Source of the DNA: Planctomycetia bacterium
Lineage (GTDB): Bacteria > Planctomycetota > Phycisphaerae > Phycisphaerales > SM1A02
Direction of reading: 5' to 3'
Assembly: GCA_005798965.1 (NCBI GenBank)
Contig: SYIB01000155.1
Coordinates: 1 to 7,882 of the forward strand
Length of the DNA: 7,882 nucleotides
In this document: positions 5,319-7,882 of the stretch, piece by piece
Layout of the letters: each line of letters opens with the position of its first letter
How positions within the stretch are numbered: position 1 is the first letter of the stretch
Notes under the pieces: model-generated
Database searches by the model: none
Told to the model about the DNA's origin: nothing
What the model saw: the letters and a program-made list of their open reading frames with translations, nothing else
Position numbers and translations under genes: made by a program

Positions 5319-6636
5319 TTTCTTCGCGAGCATCCCTTCGATCGCCTTCAAGGGACCTGAGTGCAACGAGCCGCTCGCCTTGCGGCAGTACGACGCATCG
5401 GCCATCGTCGAAGGTCGCCCCATGCACGAGCATCTGCGGTTCGCCAGTTGCTACTGGCACACGATGCGCAACGGCCTCTCGGATCCGTTCGGTGCGCCGA
5501 CGGCCCAGATGCCGTGGGACGATGGCAGCGATTCGCTCGTCAACGCGCTGCGCCGGGTTGATGCATTCGGCGAGTTCCTTTCGAAGACCGGCATCGGCTT
5601 CTGGTGCTTCCACGACCGTGATGTTGCACCGGAGCGCGACACGCTCGCAGCGACGGAGCGTGACCTGCATGCGGTCATCGATCGCCTCGACGCGATGCAG
5701 CGCTCGACGGGTGCACGGCTCCTGTGGGGCACCGCGTGCCTCTTCAGCCATCCGCGCTACATGCACGGTGCAGCCACGAGCCCGGATGTTCGCGTGTTCC
5801 TGCACGCCGCTGCGCAGGTGCGTGTGGCGCTTGAGGCCACGATGAGACTGGGTGGTGAGGGCTACGTCTTCTGGGGCGGGCGCGAGGGCTACACCACGCT
5901 GCTCAACACCGACCTTCGCCGGGAGCGCGAGCAGATGGCGGCGTTCCTGCATCTGGCGGTGGAGCATGCACGCTCGATCGGCTTCACCGGGCAGCTCTAC
6001 ATCGAGCCCAAGCCGCATGAGCCCTCGACCCACCAATACGACAGTGATGTCGAGGCCACGCTGAACTTCCTCCGCGAGTTCGGACTCATCGGCCACATCA
6101 AGCTCAACATCGAGACCAACCATGCCACGCTCGCTGGGCACTCGATGGAGCACGAGCTTCGTGCAGCGATCGCGGCCGATGCACTGGGCTCCATCGACGC
6201 CAACATGGGAACGCCGGGGCTGGGCTGGGACACGGACAGGTTCCCGACCGACCTTGCACTGACGACCCAGGTCATGCTGGCCGTGCTCGACATGGGCGGA
6301 TTCACGACCGGTGGCCTCAACTTCGATGCCAAGCGACGGCGGGAGAGCTTCACGCCCAGCGACCTGGTGATCGCGCACCTCGCGGGCATGGATGCCTTCG
6401 CGGCAGGCCTGAAGATCGCGGCCGCGATCCGGGCGGATGGCCGCCTCGGCGCCTTTGTGCGCGATCGTTACTCCAGCTGGCAGGGGGACCTGGGTCGGCG
6501 CATCCTGTCGCGTGGGGCGAACCTCGCGGAACTCCACCGGCTGGCGCATGAATCGGGTCCGCTCGAGCTGGTGAGCGGTCGACAGGAGATGCTCGAGGAC
6601 ATTGTGAACCAGGTCACGATCCGCGCACTACGGTGA
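5311..6636 (+). CDS. xylA: Xylose isomerase, class II
   Basis: This is a 441-residue xylose isomerase, converting D-xylose to D-xylulose (and D-glucose to D-fructose) with two divalent metal ions in the cytoplasm. It aligns almost without gaps to the E. coli enzyme (440 residues), and the catalytic residues have the same numbers: H101 and D104 (CFHDRD), E232 and K234 (IEPKP), E268 and H271 (NIETNH), D296 (SIDAN), D307 and D309 (GWDTD), D339 (NFDAK). The signatures HLRFASCYWHT, GGREGY and GGFTTGGLNFDAK are intact. After SIDAN the usual RGD-type turn reads MGTPGL, an unusual loop beside the metal site. ATG 5311 is chosen because homology starts at MADFF; an in-frame ATG at 5185 would add 42 residues that are the other gene read out of frame. 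The start overlaps the upstream stop by 8 bases and has no clear Shine-Dalgarno sequence, so translational coupling is likely. No xylulokinase gene is adjacent. Confidence 0.96.
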   Translation: MADFFASIPSIAFKGPECNEPLALRQYDASAIVEGRPMHEHLRFASCYWHTMRNGLSDPFGAPTAQMPWDDGSDSLVNALRRVDAFGEFLSKTGIGFWCFHDRDVAPERDTLAATERDLHAVIDRLDAMQRSTGARLLWGTACLFSHPRYMHGAATSPDVRVFLHAAAQVRVALEATMRLGGEGYVFWGGREGYTTLLNTDLRREREQMAAFLHLAVEHARSIGFTGQLYIEPKPHEPSTHQYDSDVEATLNFLREFGLIGHIKLNIETNHATLAGHSMEHELRAAIAADALGSIDANMGTPGLGWDTDRFPTDLALTTQVMLAVLDMGGFTTGGLNFDAKRRRESFTPSDLVIAHLAGMDAFAAGLKIAAAIRADGRLGAFVRDRYSSWQGDLGRRILSRGANLAELHRLAHESGPLELVSGRQEMLEDIVNQVTIRALR

Positions 6637-6640
6637 GTCC

Positions 6641-7882
6641 ATGGCCCAGGAGCTGCTCTACACGTCGGCACCGAAGGGACTGAAGCCGGGCTCGAGCGGG
6701 CCATGCATCGTGCAGATGTCCGATTCGATGCCGCCGATGCTGATGCAGCGGCTCGAGGCACTCAGCGTCTACCGCGAAGCCGGCGATGGACACGAGCCGA
6801 TCCCATCCTTGAGCCATGTGCTCGTCGACATGAACGGCATGCAGCGTCATGTCGTGAGCCGGGTGGCGCATGCCGGCCTCGATCATGCCGGTCGCACCAA
6901 TCGCCTGGCACATCACCTGGTCCTGCATGGCGAGGAACTTGGACTGGGTGGTCCTGCGTGGCTGGTGCAGCAACCGATCTTCAAGAAAGAGTGGGATGGC
7001 CGCGTGGTCTACCTCGAAGGTGAAGCGTGGTTGCCCGAGGGACCGACGCAGCCGGCGCACGTGTGTGCCAACTGGAAGACCATCGCGGGCGATGCGGGTT
7101 GGGCTGGCGTGGTGGCTGAGTCCGCGCTCGCACCGTCACCCAAGCCGGTGTGGGTGATTCATCGTCGCAACGCTCCGGTGCTGGCGCTCCTGGATGAAGT
7201 GCTGTCCGTCGTCCCTCCGCGCGAGCGTTGGAAAATCACCTTCAGCACGCAGTTCACGCAGCCATTGCCCAGCGCGGAGTGCACGATCCGATTCTGCCTT
7301 GCGGGAACCGATGCCGCGCATGCAGCACTCCACGCCGAAGGTCTGGTGCTCGATCTCTCGACGCCCGCTCGGCTCGATCGCGCAGGTGGGCTCGTGGCCG
7401 TCGCACGATCCGGCCGCGCCGCCGCCGCCTCACAAGCCCCTCTTGCAACGGTGGTGGAACCGGTCGCGCTCGAGCCTGCGCATCGCGGCAAGCGTGTCGT
7501 GCCCATGCTTGAGACGAAGGCGCCCACACGCATCAATCCAGCGCAGCGCCAGGCCAGCATGCCGGCGATTGATGTCGGAGGTGATTCTGTGGACGAAGCC
7601 ATGGAGCCAATGGCCGTTCGAGGCCGTCGTGGACTTCATGTGGCGCCTTGGTTGCCATGGGCCATCGTGCTGATGGTGACAGCATGGGCCGTGATCGTCA
7701 CGCTCAAGATCATCAGGACCGAGGCAACTGCACCGATTGCCGCCCCACTCGCGGCAATCACGCCGACGGACTCGGAGCGCGATGAGCTGCGGGCGAGGAT
7801 CGATGGACTCGAGGTGCAACTCCGGTCCGCCGACGAGGCCAAGGCCGCACTGGAGTTGCGTGTGCGTGAACTCGGTGAGGCA
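6641..7882 (+). CDS. GAP1-N2-domain protein with a transmembrane helix and coiled coil, 3' end outside window
   Basis: The frame opens at ATG 6641, 4 bases after xylA, and stays open for 414 codons to the edge. The N-terminus matches the GTPase-associated protein 1 N-terminal domain (type 2) common in planctomycetes: ELLYTSAPKGLKPGSSGPC (4-22), MPPMLMQRLEALSVYR (30-45), HVVSRVAHAGLDHAGRTNRL (70-89) with AHHLVL after it, GGPAWLVQQPIFKKEWDG (103-120), and an alpha/beta part with WKTIAGDAGWAG (145-156) and WKITFSTQF (197-205). A disordered linker (about 255-330) is followed by one membrane segment (336-357, PWLPWAIVLMVTAWAVIV) and a heptad-like charged helix from 376 to the edge. The family was described around GTPase-centred systems thought to act in biological conflict or signalling; its activity is unknown. 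The large N-terminal part is probably cytoplasmic. GGTGAG over the xylA stop may act as a weak ribosome binding site. Confidence 0.8.
   Translation, partial: MAQELLYTSAPKGLKPGSSGPCIVQMSDSMPPMLMQRLEALSVYREAGDGHEPIPSLSHVLVDMNGMQRHVVSRVAHAGLDHAGRTNRLAHHLVLHGEELGLGGPAWLVQQPIFKKEWDGRVVYLEGEAWLPEGPTQPAHVCANWKTIAGDAGWAGVVAESALAPSPKPVWVIHRRNAPVLALLDEVLSVVPPRERWKITFSTQFTQPLPSAECTIRFCLAGTDAAHAALHAEGLVLDLSTPARLDRAGGLVAVARSGRAAAASQAPLATVVEPVALEPAHRGKRVVPMLETKAPTRINPAQRQASMPAIDVGGDSVDEAMEPMAVRGRRGLHVAPWLPWAIVLMVTAWAVIVTLKIIRTEATAPIAAPLAAITPTDSERDELRARIDGLEVQLRSADEAKAALELRVRELGEA

Noticed and set aside
5221..6549. 442-codon open frame on the minus strand
   Set aside because: It is antisense to xylA, which has every catalytic residue. 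Long antisense frames are common in high-GC genes, and this one shows no family pattern.
7159..7819. Several frames of 90-160 codons at the right end on both strands
   Set aside because: All overlap the GAP1-N2 gene, which has coherent domain, membrane and coiled-coil sequence through the edge.

Overview
The window is high-GC bacterial DNA carrying eight protein genes and no RNA gene, CRISPR array or insertion sequence that I can see. The gene set suggests a planctomycete-like bacterium, perhaps of the Phycisphaerae. The evidence is a secreted DUF1080 (3-keto-disaccharide hydrolase) protein, a GAP1-N2 protein that opens the way planctomycete members do, a class II xylose isomerase and mostly weak Shine-Dalgarno sequences. 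This placement is inferred from family composition, not from a marker gene.

Layout. Positions 1-334 (minus) hold the N-terminal part of a secreted DUF1080 protein that runs off the left edge. Thirty-four bases away and divergent, 369-1814 (plus) encodes a complete MBL-fold/beta-CASP nuclease-like protein. It converges with 1836-2195 (minus), a small single-domain STAS protein. A 117-bp divergent spacer leads to 2313-3512 (plus), a chromosomal-type ParB with a strong ribosome binding site and no parA next to it. A 203-bp spacer with several small inverted repeats precedes 3716-4333 (plus), a secreted YceI-family protein followed by a GC hairpin. The right end is a tight plus-strand operon: a polytopic membrane protein (4395-5318), xylose isomerase xylA (5311-6636, overlapping by 8 nt) and a membrane-anchored GAP1-N2 protein (6641 to the right edge).

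The most interesting region is parB. The gene contains three near-perfect parS-like sites of the form GTTCCACGNGGAAC, two of them inside an identical 18-bp stretch. All three depart from the parS palindrome at the same base, and I saw no other copy in the window. The gene is also bracketed by an inverted 18-bp repeat (16 of 18 identical) and is visibly lower in GC than its neighbours. ParB therefore probably loads onto DNA within its own gene, which may make parB itself a centromere. The second point of interest is the coupling of a sugar isomerase gene to a GAP1-type protein, a family otherwise linked to GTPase-centred systems.

The other genes look like ordinary housekeeping or accessory functions: RNA processing or decay (beta-CASP), partner-switch signalling (STAS), isoprenoid binding in the cell envelope (YceI), and sugar metabolism (DUF1080 and XylA).
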